Source of the DNA: Pontederia crassipes | Lineage: Eukaryota; Streptophyta; Magnoliopsida; Commelinales; Pontederiaceae | Assembly (NCBI GenBank): GCA_030549335.1 | Contig: CM060197.1 | Coordinates: 49,193,654 to 49,257,653 of the forward strand | DNA length: 64,000 bases | Direction of reading: 5' to 3' | In this document: piece after piece, positions 21,301 to 32,553 of the stretch | How positions within the stretch are numbered: position 1 is the first letter of the stretch | How the letters are laid out: each line of letters starts with the position of its first letter | Notes under the pieces: generated by a model | Seen by the model: the letters and a program-made list of their open reading frames with translations, nothing else | The model's database searches: none | What the model was told of the DNA's origin: nothing | Translations under genes and position numbers: made by a program

Positions 21301-22331
21301 GCCTGATGTCTTCTGTTGGTTCTCTACTTGCTTGCCCTTGCCCGTGTCCTGGTACTCGGGCTTATACTTAGGACAATTCTTGACAAAGTGGCCAGTTTTT
21401 CCACAGCGCAAGCATGCTACAATCTTGAACATGCATTCTCCAACATGGAATATGTGGCAGTGAGGACAGGCTTTGCCCTTCTAACCCCCCTTCAATCTTG
21501 AAGTAAGGCTTGAATTCCCTGTTCTTTTTTCCTTTTGTCTTTCCTCTGATCTTTCCTGAACTTCCTATTCTTCTCGTACTTCTTTTGTGTGTCAATCTCC
21601 CTGGCCAAATTAGTTGCTAAGGAGATCGCCTTGACCATGATCTTAGGATCCCCGCATTTGACATTCATCCCTAGGTGAGGGTTCAGCCCCTTCACAAAGT
21701 GATTGACCCTAATTGCCTAAGAGGACTATACCTCTCAAGCTCCAAGAACTTATTGAGGCATTCCTCCACAGTCATGTTGCCTTTCTGTAAATTCATAAAT
21801 TCAGCATGCTTCTTCCCTATCTATGTGAAGGAAGGTAGTGGTTCCTAAAGGTTTTCTTAAAGTCCCTCCAATTGATCTCTTAATCGTCATTGAATTGAGT
21901 TCTTGTCATTGATTTTCACCAATGACGAGCTTGATCAACCAGCTGATGAGTAGCATGATTGATCCTGTGTCGATTTGATCCATGGCCTTGAATTTTTTAG
22001 TAATGATGTCCAGCCAAACATCAACCTTGTCTGGATCCTTGTCCCCATTGAAGATGGGGGATGGAGCTTCAGAAATCTCTCAATCCTTGAACTCGAGTGC
22101 CTAGAAATCCTCGAGTCCGCACTTCTTTTCATTGCCCTCGCCATATTGGTCATACTTTCTATCAGTTCCCTTTGGTCCCCCGAACCGTTTGATGGACCCG
22201 CTAGCTTCATCCTTCAGAGAACAATAATCAATCAACATTAGATGGTCAATGTAAACAGTCAAACATATGACACAAAACATACATACTCTTTTACCCTTGG
22301 ATGGTTGTTCATGACGATTGCACTTAGACAC
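21300..22331 (-). pseudogene. gag with zinc knuckle, Tekay element 1
   Basis: Capsid pieces are spread over three frames: RIERFLKLHPPS (~22070), GTRIQTRLMFGWTSLLKN (~22020) and a lysine-rich RKFRKDQRKDKRKKEQG (~21530). The nucleocapsid has an intact CX2CX4HX4C knuckle, CLRCGKTGHFVKNC (21374-21414). At least two frameshifts break it. Plus-strand frames over this stretch are shadows. Confidence 0.75.
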
Positions 22332-22368
22332 AACATTTTGATGACATACTTAACATTGGTTCTAAGCA

Positions 22369-22381
22369 TGCTCTAATACCA
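22369..22381 (-). other. Primer-binding site, tRNA-Met type, Tekay element 1
   Basis: The minus strand reads TGGTATTAGAGCA, one change from the initiator tRNA-Met complement, three bases from the 5' LTR edge. Confidence 0.85.
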
Positions 22382-22384
22382 AAC

Positions 22385-24309
22385 TGTGACACTCCAAAAA
22401 TCCGCCCTAAAAGTTAGAGGTCGTTTAAGGGAATTCTTTACTAAATAAAATAAAATAACCATTAACTTTTTAGCATAAGTCTTTTAATAAAATAGTAAAT
22501 CTAATGTCATAGAACATAACAAAAATTATTATTCATAAACATCTCTAAAATAGACTCTACAAACTCATGATTTCATCTATTCTTATGACATGTGCAACTT
22601 CGCCGTCATGGGTTGACTAGCCATCCATCTAAGCATATCAGTTATCTGCACGAATCCTAAATGTAGGGTTTTCCAATTAGAGTATGTAAAGGCTAATGCT
22701 ATCTGATGTATCATAAGTAGGATACTATATGAAAAATGTAAATAGTTCCATAATAAAAGGAAACATGCATAGATGCCATGTCATGATCACATGATGTACA
22801 TATCATTACTTCATATAATAAGATCAATATATAGTAATAACAGTATCATCAAATTGATATGAAATTAGGGTCATCGTATAATCAACAATACATCAATCAT
22901 CAGTCAGTCGGCGATAATAAACATACCAAGTCACTAGCACTTGTCATTACCTTACTTCAGTTATATCCTCGGGTTTGCTTTATAACCTGTTGGATCCCAC
23001 TTTCATGGTCATCAATTTTTACAATTCAGTTATAAATCTTTGATTTTATAGTAATTAAAGAATCGATTCATTGCCCTCACAATAAGCTAGCTAGGCCTTG
23101 GAGCTGAAGCTCCCATCACCCGAAGGTGACTAGAAATATACATACCATTGCCGATAAGATAAAGTTACTCTATCAGGAAATGCTAACTCCAAGGTGCAGG
23201 GCACAGTAATTTCCCGAAAGAAATTTTACACACATGGAGCATGGCATAGTATTTCCTGTCATTCAGTTGATGGGCGAAAGTAATAGTATTTTTCAATTGG
23301 GTTCATTATGTTCACAATCATCAAATAGTTAACATCTCTCAGTCTTCAAATTTTAATCTACTTACGATTGTCCATGCATTTTGTGTATATCGATTCATAT
23401 ACAATCATCAATCATCATTACATTATAGTAATACCATGAAAATTGGTTTAATATAACATAAAACCCATTTTTCAGTCGGTCACGACCATGATGGGGTGTC
23501 CGTTACAAAAACATGCAAAATAGCCTTTCGGTCACGGTTGTGGCCACAGCCGTGCCAGACGCCGTAGTTTGATTCGAGTTGCATCCTCTTGTCCACGGTC
23601 ATGACCGAGTTGGTCACGGCATGCTTGGCCTGTCATGGACATGACAACGAGCTTTGGTTTTCCAGCCTCATGTTCATGGGTGTGACGATGGTCCTCAGGC
23701 CGTAACGTGGTCTGCAGTCTTTTGTTTTAGCCTGATTTTTTATATGTTTTGATTCAAAACAATTGGGAAATCCATATGAAACATTCTAAAACATTTAAAC
23801 ATGATTCCTAAGCATTTAGACACACGAACAACACATGAAAACACGCCACAACATTCATTCAATTAGATCTAGGGTTCTTTTCCCCCAAAATATAGGTCAA
23901 AAAATCTTAGAGCATAAACCCTAGCATTTGGATCTACGAACAGTAAATCTAAACATGAGACTTATACAAACATTTCAAATCCAATGGAACATACAAAACA
24001 CTCAATCAAATCCCTAATAGAAGCAAGGTGCCTTATTGTCCTCACTCCAATCAAGATCATTATCATTGAGAGGCGAGAGATGGGTTGGATCCCCTTTACG
24101 TAGCTTAATATTGAGTCATTTTCCTTCCTCACCTCCCTCTTCCTATTCTTCCTCTATGTGCTCATTTTCAATCCTCTTCCAACCCTAGCCGTCAAGTGCA
24201 TGAATGGGGAAAAGAGATTAACAAGAGGTCTTAGGGCTTTATATAAGGAGTCATCATGGTTGGGCCAAAAAGCCCAATATGCCCTTACATGAAAATTAGG
24301 GTCGTTACA
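22385..24309 (-). repeat. 5' LTR of Tekay element 1
   Basis: 1925 bases, TGTGACACTCC...GTCGTTACA on the plus strand, so TG...CA in element direction. It matches 15247-17937 (without the hAT-like insert) and 30026-35091 (without the LINE). Landmarks are the palindromic cluster 23478-23712 and a minus-strand TATA box at 24238-24245. Confidence 0.9.
24238..24245 (-). promoter_or_regulatory. TATA box of Tekay 5' LTR
   Basis: The minus strand reads TATATAAA, about 65 bases inside the LTR start. The related LTRs have similar words at 17866-17873 and 35028-35035. Confidence 0.4.
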
Positions 24310-25249
24310 AGAATTCATTAAAAAAGTTGTCAAAAAGTTTGGGGTATGAATGGAATATATCAGCAAGTTGTTTTATAAAATTTATTCATAGACTAATAGG
24401 TGGAAATGTATAAAATATTGAATATAAATATTTTAATGGATATAAAAAATAATTTAAGATAGATTCATAAACTGATATTATTTTTTGGAATAACATACAA
24501 ACATTTGGATAAACAATGAAAAATAGTGTTGTGACATTCGACTTGATTGGGTATTCAAATGGTCTACGGGGCATCACAAACTTAGTCTTGAGGTTGACTC
24601 GATTTCGTCAAATCAAGTTAAAAGATAAAAAAATGCAAAAAATTAAGATTTCTTAGGAAATATTAAATGTACATATTTTTGTTTGAAATTTATACTCCAT
24701 TTTTTCGTGTATAATATTTCATTGATATTTCTTTAATACATAATTACCAAAAAATTTTCCTTCTTTTAAGTAGCAACTATTTAATTCATGTTTACCTTAT
24801 TACATTATTCAACTTGAATTATTTTATTTTACTTTATTATATTTAATTTTTTATGCATTGTTATATATGTTTTGTAAGACATTAATACATGAGAACAATT
24901 TATTTTCTTTTCTTTATTAATTTATATTATTTGGATCAATTATCTGATTTGACCTCATTTGATTAGTTCAACCTGACTTGTTGATTAATTCAAATCGATG
25001 AAGAAATCAGTTCTTATGACATCGGTATAAATAAGACAAGAGGGCTATGAGCGTACAATGCGCTATACAATAAGTCAGTCGACTTATTGTATATAAAAAA
25101 TTTGCCTTACAATAGGTCGATTAGCCTACTTTAAATGGTATAAATTATAACCATTTTTTGCGCAACATATTCCTTTTATCCATAAGACAAATGTCAGGTG
25201 AAAAAAGAGAAAAACAAAGCTAATCATCAAATTGATGCATGGAGGAAAT
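24310..25249. repeat. LTR flank, duplication copy 1
   Basis: Noncoding AT-rich sequence from AGAATTCATTAAAAAAG to GATGCATGGAGGAAA. It matches 35092-35777 throughout except for about 260 bases (24390-24650) that the other copy lacks. It ends at an LTR starting TGTAACGACCCG. No gene seen. Confidence 0.85.
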
Positions 25250-25965
25250 GTAACGACCCGAAATTTCACAATAAAAGTTTTGGCCATTAGGGCAATTTCC
25301 CGCTGTTAGCCCATTCTCCACACATCATTTAGAGAAAATTATAATAAATAAAAACTTTCTATTAATCATATCATAACTAATACTTCAAAAAACATTGAAT
25401 GTCTAAACCTTCAATACATCATTAACCTCAATGTTAATATAGAACTAAATGACTTATTTAAACCTAAGCATGTGCAACACTTTGTCATTTTCTTGAACTG
25501 CCATCCATCACTTAATCATGGTTACCTGAACGGATCTAGAGTGCAGGGTTTCTCAATTAGAGTATGTAAAGGTCATGCATTCCATAATATCCTTTCACAT
25601 GATACTACATGCAAGGCATTATCTTCATAATAACAATAACATATGAACATGCATGTCATGCACTATATCATAAATCTTATATAACATTACATCATGCTTA
25701 CCATCATTCTTCACATAACATTGTTAAAACATAACATCATGACATACACAAATGCAAGACTTTACTTCATGAACTTAGGTCCCCTTGAAGTACATACAAA
25801 AGTGCAGGACTTTGCTTCTCAACATTGATGAGCGACAAGACATTCTTCAACTTTAAGTGCTTTATTCTTTGCAATACATCAATCATTCCTCATATTTTAG
25901 CCTAATTATAGCTGAACTTGCAGTAGGTGTATCTATGTGTCATATACAATAGTGTTGTCAGTATA
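25250..25965 (-). mobile_element. LTR fragment, gypsy family T3
   Basis: Begins TGTAACGACCCGAAATTTC and shares the internal words ACCTGAACGGATCTAGAGTGC and TTAGAGTATGTAAAGGTCATG with the T1 and T2 LTRs, but differs elsewhere. It breaks off near 25965 at a block with CCGGTCCGA ends. No coding sequence. Confidence 0.6.
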
Positions 25966-26705
25966 TGGGCCGGTCCGACCAGTTCGACCGTCGATCAGTT
26001 GTTAAGACGGTAGTTTGAAAACTATAACCGGACTACCCTTTGGACCGGATTAAATCGGTCAAACTCAATCAAAAACCGAATAAAATCTGCGAACTACCTG
26101 AATCGGGTCTTCTGCAGAGACGCGTGAGTGAGAGAGAGATACATTGAAAATGTAAAACATCCATGAGAATTGGGAAGAGAGAGACAATTGTGACTTGTGA
26201 GAGATATTATTGGAAATGCATGAGATCCATAGAATCAAAGAGTGAGACGTGTGAGAGAGAATGAGAGACGTTTGTTAGAGAGATAATAGGGATGTTGGAA
26301 ATGAGAAATAGCCAATTGGAACTTGGGAAGGAGAGAGAGACGAGAGATATTAGAAATGAGAGAGAGAGAGTTGGGAAGGAGAGAGAGCAAGAGAAGTTGG
26401 AAACTTGAGAGAGAGCTTTTTAATAATGAAGGCAATATTAAGAAAGCTATCATAGATTTTGAACATTTTTTTACAAAAATATCTTATCTTATTAAGAAAA
26501 CTATTATGATTACAATATTTTATTTTGTGATTTAAACTTGCTTGATTTCAAAACTTTATGATTTAATTTTATTATAATATTTTTACCTTATTGTATATGT
26601 TTGATACATAAATAATTTAATAATTTTATGTATTATATTAAATTATAATATTTTATTATTAACCGGTCCGATCGATTCGACCTGAAATGGAGATTTTTCT
26701 AGTTT
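25966..26705. mobile_element. Unclassified repeat block with CCGGTCCGA ends and GA-rich core
   Basis: The left end reads GGGCCGGTCCGACCAGTTCG and the right end AACCGGTCCGATCGATTCGA, so the ends are direct copies, not inverted ones. Bases 26120-26420 are GA-rich (many GAGAGA runs). The open frame at 26323-26535 is low-complexity. I cannot place it in a class; similar CCGGTTCGACC-rich repeats are common in plant genomes. Confidence 0.4.
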
Positions 26706-29370
26706 GTTGCGTCACACCCAATTCTGTGACTAAGTTCAAATTTCAATTATCATAATCTTAGTTATGTTTAGCGATTCCAAAAATAAAATTGATAAAACCT
26801 CATCCCATACTTATCTTGTGGTATTTGCCAACACACATACAAAAGACGCATATATATTCATCAAAGTTTAATAAAAAGTTATAAGATAAGACATTCACAT
26901 ATTGTCATTATGTTTTTTTTCCCACAAATCATCTCATATATAACCCCACAAGATCAAGTCTTATGCAACCTTACAAAAAGTTTCTCACAAATTTAATTAC
27001 AACATCTAAAACTATTTATTACATACATGCTTTCAAGAAAACAAAAATGAAGGAGGATTAAAGTGCTCCAGTGGCTCTACCTCTTCTATATGCAGCAAAA
27101 TCAAGCTCCGAGTCGACACAACTCGAGAACTTACGAGTATCTAAAAATTTTAAAATGGGTAATATGAGCAACAATTATTTGTTCAGTGAGTGGAATAAAA
27201 GTACAACATAGAGGAACAATACGAGTGCATATAACATTTAAATAATCACATTTCTTTCATATGACAAAACATTTAAAGCAATAGCACATATAACATATCT
27301 TGTCAAATCATATGAATAAAAGTAACTCAAGATATCATCATTTTCATAATTAAACTCCATACATGTGCCATTGAACATACAAATCATGGGTCAATACGTA
27401 TCCCTCTATGATTGTGTGTCATACAGTTAAGCAGAGCTTAACAATCATGGATTTTCAGATACGCAAAATAAATCATGGGTCAATACATCTCGGATATGTA
27501 GAGCATAACATGGGTCAATATGTGCATGTAGAGCAGCCCCCAAAGGGCAAAGATACTTGATATATGCCCCAAAGACTTTATGTATATCAAATGAGGTCCC
27601 AAGAACCTTTTTCATTTAATATGGTCAATGTACACATGGAGTTTTATAATAGCAAAATAACGTATCACCATCATATATCAATATCAAGTAAACTTATTTT
27701 AAGTTCACAAGCCGAAAACATTTTGATGTAAGAGGGTGCTCCATTTCATATGAAATCATTGAAACTTATCATAAATATCTTTCTTAACTCAAGGTATGTT
27801 TCAATAACAATACTAATAATAATCTTTGCTTGAAATAATATCATAAATAGAAGAAGTAATATATATCATTTTGTTATGTTGTAAATTTACCCACTCACCT
27901 TGTACTTTATCACTTCAAGGAGGTTCATTAGATTTTTTTCCCTTTCACTTGTACCTTGATGTTTTCCTACAAGTAAGAATATATTTTTACTTCCCAATTA
28001 CGACAAAGTAATATGCAATGCATGCTCATGACGCATGAATGTTTATGCATCCTAAAATGCATATAATTCTCTATAATAGTAATTTTTAACTTCAAGTATT
28101 TATGTTCATAGGCTATTTCACAATTGAAACTTCTCAATCCCCCTTAGTTTAACTAAGTGTTGTCTCAGGATTCCAGATTGAGTGTCTGACAATTAATAAT
28201 TCATAACTTCCTAACCACATAAGCAAATCTTATGATTCTGGATTAATTAGAAACTAGACATCCTAAGGTTTCCAACCCCCAAATATCATTATCTAAATCC
28301 AAGTGAATACATCCCAGGAAATCTGACTTAGGGCTTGTGTCCTGGCAGACTGTGTGTCACTGAAAGATTGATTCATAGTTTCTTCATACTTGTCCATTTA
28401 ACTAGGTTATAATTTTCTGCAAACTAGACTTCCTTAGTATTTTGTCATAAAAAGTACAGAATTTAACTCGCTGTATAACCTTATAATAAAAATAGTTAAT
28501 TCGGATCGTGATTTGTCCATGTCCTGGAATTTGACAGAAGAATCACTATGAAATGAAAATTTCATTTCTACCAATATACTTGTCCAAATAAGATGATTCA
28601 AACTCACACCGAACCCTTGGAATGTCTATTCAAGCATATCCAAATTTCAAACCCTAATTCACTCTATTCCAATCGTGTCCTAATTTACAAATTGAACATA
28701 TATCAAACTCGGGACAGAATGAGTGACTTGCGAAGATAAGTTCATAACATCCTCTATAAAACTCCTTTTTAAGTGATTCCAGGGGCTATAATGTCGAATG
28801 TATTAGCTATACAAAATTTCATGATTTATGGTTAATAAACAAAGTAATGATCATCTCAATCGAACAAACAAAGAATAGCTGATGTTCCCGATTTTCCCCA
28901 GGTCATTTCGCTCGACTTCTGCCTTTGGTAATTTTTCTATGGTGAAAGGATAATGTTAAGTGGCTTATATATTGTTTTCAGTATTTTCTCACGACATAAG
29001 GTAGTTTGGAAAAATATTAAAGCTTATATATTGGTTTGGAACATATTAAAGCTTTCAATGTCTCTTCATCATCAAGATTTATAGCTTTTCCCCAGAAATT
29101 CATACAACTACTAGAATCTATTTTCTGCATAGTATTCTGGCAGCATACACTAATTTGTACTTGTTCTTTTCAAATGATTCTAATTTTCACAGAAACATAA
29201 CATGAACTTTTAACTTGTGAATAAATTTTAAACCCTAATTTAGTATTTTCAATTTAGGATACTTTTTACAATTTTGTCTCGCCTAATACAACATGATAGT
29301 AGTCCGATGTTTGGATCATAACTATTTTTATACATCTTCAAATCATATAAAACAAATTTCGGAGGAAACT
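26706..29370. mobile_element. Composite LTR-like noncoding sequence
   Basis: Starts near TGCGTCACACCCAATTCTGT, a typical LTR-edge word. It includes a GTGCTCCAGTGGCTCTACC/GAGTCGACACAACTCG part seen in plant gypsy LTRs, and ends with a block (29040-29370) that recurs at 38635-38975 and 41395-41725. No open frame of interest in 2.6 kb. Boundaries between the pieces are uncertain. Confidence 0.4.
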
Positions 29371-29999
29371 AGGCTTCTGCTCTGCTCCTCAGTCGAGTGG
29401 ATGTCGCAAAAGATTGTCGTGAAGTATGGAGAAGACTTCTAGAATGCACAACACAGTAGCAGCAGCGATGAACCTTTTCTTGGCAGCTAGGGCACAAGAA
29501 TTCATGAGCGTGGGTCCGGCTAAAGTCCCCAAATCGTAGTATTTATAGGAGAGAACACTCCCTTAGAGTTGTATGCCATTTTAAGATGTTAACTTCGTGT
29601 TAAATAAGGTAAAAATCTGAGCCGTCTAATAATATACGTCTGATAGGCAAACTGGGCCCGGGTTACAAGGTACCCGTCCCAGGTTCGGTGGTTGCGCAAT
29701 GTCTGACTCAAGTTTGGTCTCACGATCAGCCCAGTTCGGGTGTAATGATGATCCGGCCCGGGTTCCTTGGCAGAGTAGCGTCACAGGTTGTTTGTGCTCC
29801 GATTTCCGCATTCTTCCGGTCCGACTAATCTGCACCTCCTAATTGATAATCTTGAGATCAAAATAAACCAAATGTGGGTAGCTTTTTTACTCTAACAAAT
29901 TTTAGAAAGTTAAATAAGAAAAGAGATGCATGCCATGATAAAATTATGAAAAATAATCTAAATTATGCATGGAAAATATGTATAAACTTGCATGCATCA
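29371..29999 (-). mobile_element. LTR fragment, same family as solo LTR 48418-49973
   Basis: The last ~600 bases align with the end of the solo LTR: a minus-strand TATA box (29540-29547), a GC-rich GGCCCGGGTTNC patch, TTTGCACCTC-like and GATCAAAATAAA words, and the edge GCATGCATCA at 29999. Its other end is missing. The open frame 29626-29835 lies in the GC-rich patch and is not a gene. Confidence 0.65.
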
Positions 30000-30009
30000 A
30001 TCCTAAGCA

Positions 30010-30022
30010 TGCTCTAATACCA
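30010..30022 (-). other. Primer-binding site, tRNA-Met type, duplicated copy
   Basis: Reverse complement of TGCTCTAATACCA; identical to the site at 22369-22381 including its one changed base. Confidence 0.8.
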
Positions 30023-31530
30023 AACTGTAATACCCAAAACATCCACCCTAAAAGTTAGAGATCATTTAGGGGAATTCTTTACTAAATAAAATAAAATAAC
30101 CATTATCTTTTTAGCGGAAGTCTTTTAATAAAATAGTAAAACTATGTCATAACTCATTATTCATAAACATCTCTAAATAGACTCTAGAGACTCATGACTT
30201 CATCTATTCTTGTGACATGTGCAACTTTACCATAATGAGTTGACTAGACATCCATCTAAACATATCAGTTACCTGCATGGATTTAGGGTGCGAGTTTTTC
30301 AATTAGAGTATGTAAAGACCAATGTTATGTGATGTATCATAAGTAGGATACTATATGACATATGTAAACATTTCTATAATAAAAGGAAACATGCATAGAT
30401 GCCATGTCATGATCATATGATGTACATGTCATTACTTCATATCATAAGATCAATATATAGTAATAATAGTATCATGAAATTGATATGAAACTAGTGTCAT
30501 CGTATAATCATCAATACATCAATCATCAGTCAATCAGTAACAATAAGCATATCAAGTGACTAGCACTTGTCATTACCTTACTTCTGTAATATCCTCAGGT
30601 TTACTTTATATCCTATTGGATCTCACTTTCATGGTCATCAATTTTTACAGATCAGTCAGTGAGTTCAATCTTTGATTTTATTGTAATTGAATAATCAATT
30701 CGTTGCCCTCACAATAGGCTAGCTAGACCTCGAAGCTAAGGCTCCCATAACTCGAAGGTGACTAAAAATATATATTACCGTTGTCGATAAGATACAATTA
30801 TTCCTTCAGGAAATGCTAACTCCAAGTTGCAGGCACAGTAATTTTTCGAAAGAAATCTCACACACATGGTGCAAGGCATAGTAATAATATTCTTCAATTG
30901 GGTTCATTATGTTCACAATCATCAAACAGTTAACATGTCTCAGATTTTAAGCTACTTTCGATTGTCCATGCATTTTGTGTATCTAGGTTCATATACAATC
31001 ATCATTACATTATAATAATACGATGAAAATAGTTTTAATATAACATATAAACTCATTTTTCATTCAGTCATGACCATGTTTGGGTTGTCACACCCGTGAC
31101 AAAAACATGCAAAATCAGCCTTTTTGTCATGGTTGTGTAGCCGTGACAAAGGCCGCAGTTTGATTCGATTTGCCATCCTATTGTCCACTGGCGTGACCGA
31201 GTTGGTCACGGCCATGACATTGTCACAATCATGACAGAGAGACTGTTTGGTTTTTCAGCCTCATATTCATGAGCGTGACGAGGGTCATCACGGGCGTAAC
31301 GTGGTCCACAGTTCTTCTATTTCAGCTCAATTTTTCATAGGTTTTCATTCAAAACAATTGGGAAATCCATATGAAACATTCTAAAACATTTAAACATGAT
31401 TCCTAGGCATTTTGACATATGAACAACCCATGAAAACATGCCAAAACATTCATTCAATTAGATCTAAGGTCCCATGGAACTCCGCCTATATTTTATAGCC
31501 GGTCCCAAGCTCGGATAAAGGAGGAGGGTT

Positions 31531-32553
31531 GTGTTAGGCCCCGACAGCCAGCATAAAATTCTGTCGAATCTTATGAACATGGATCAACGAATATATTGTG
31601 TTAATGCTAGGTCGTTACCCGTAAGTAACGCGCTGTACAGCTCGGGTACAGTGATAAGAGAGCAAGAGCCGCTGCATCCTCGCCTGAATGCAGTGTTAAA
31701 TGAGCAAGGGCTACCGCACTCTAATGGACGGAGGCGGTTAAAGAAGTTAGTTCATGAGACTAAGGTCAAATTAAGTTCTTGGAACATTGGGACGTTGAAT
31801 AGGAAGCGCCTCGAGGTGGCACAAGTAATGGACCAACGTAAGATTAGTATCTTATGCTTGCAAGAAACTAGATGTGTAGGAGAGGGAAGTAAAGAGATTA
31901 GGTTAAATGGTTCCAAACTTTGGTACACAGGTAAGGTAAATGGAAGGAATGGTGTTGGTATTATCACGGATGCAGAATGGAGGAAGAATGTTGTGGAAGT
32001 TAAAAGGATTGAGGATCGAATCATATCCGTGAAAATAATTGTTGGAAAGGAGACTATGAACATTATTAGTGCATATGCACCTCAAGTAAGAGCAGAATCA
32101 CATCTCAAGGAGAAGTTTTGGGCAGATATGGAGGGTTTGATTGAAAGTATACCAACAATCGAGAAAGTTTATATTGGGGGAGACCTTAATGGACATGTTG
32201 GTAAAGAGGCAGGACCACATGCAAGGGTTCATGGTGATTTTGGTTTTGGGAAGTTGAATGAGGAAGGACAAACTATTATTGATTTTTCTTTAGCATATGA
32301 CCTTAAGATTATCAACACTTGTTTTAGGAAGAGAGAGGAACATTTAATCACATACAAAAGTAGAACTCATAGGTCTCAAATCGATTTTTTCTTGACAATA
32401 CATACTGATAAAAAACGTTGTACTAATTGCAAAGTAATTACTGGGCATGTGGTGACTACACAACATAGATTGTTAGTTCTTGATATGCAAATGAAATGTA
32501 TAAAACCAAATCTCGAACAGCTTTTGATCGAAAGATCAAGTGGTGACAGTTAA
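31531..32553 (+). pseudogene. RTE LINE endonuclease (N-terminal part of ORF)
   Basis: A 340-codon open frame. The apurinic-endonuclease fold motifs are in order: LSSWNIGTLN (Asn85), LQET (Glu102), SAYAPQ (~170), GGDLNGHVG (Asp208, Asn210), SQIDFFLT (Asp285) and TTQHRLLVLD (His312). All core residues I can identify are kept, so this half is well preserved. The enzyme nicks target DNA to prime reverse transcription. A frameshift near 32490-32520 then moves the RT part to another frame, so the joined protein is not made. Minus-strand frames here are shadows. Confidence 0.9.

Larger units (their letters stand above)
15247..24309 (-). mobile_element. Ty3/gypsy chromovirus (Tekay/Del type), decayed, with nested hAT-like insertion
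   Basis: A minus-strand element. Its 3' LTR (15247-17937) is shown on the left and its 5' LTR (22385-24309) on the right. The Met-type primer site is at 22369-22381 and the polypurine tract at 17938-17954. The gag-protease-RT-RNase H-integrase order fits Ty3/gypsy, and a chromodomain-like tail marks the Tekay/Del lineage. The left LTR lacks its first ~90 bases, so no target duplication can be read. Many stops and frameshifts run through all domains. Confidence 0.88.
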
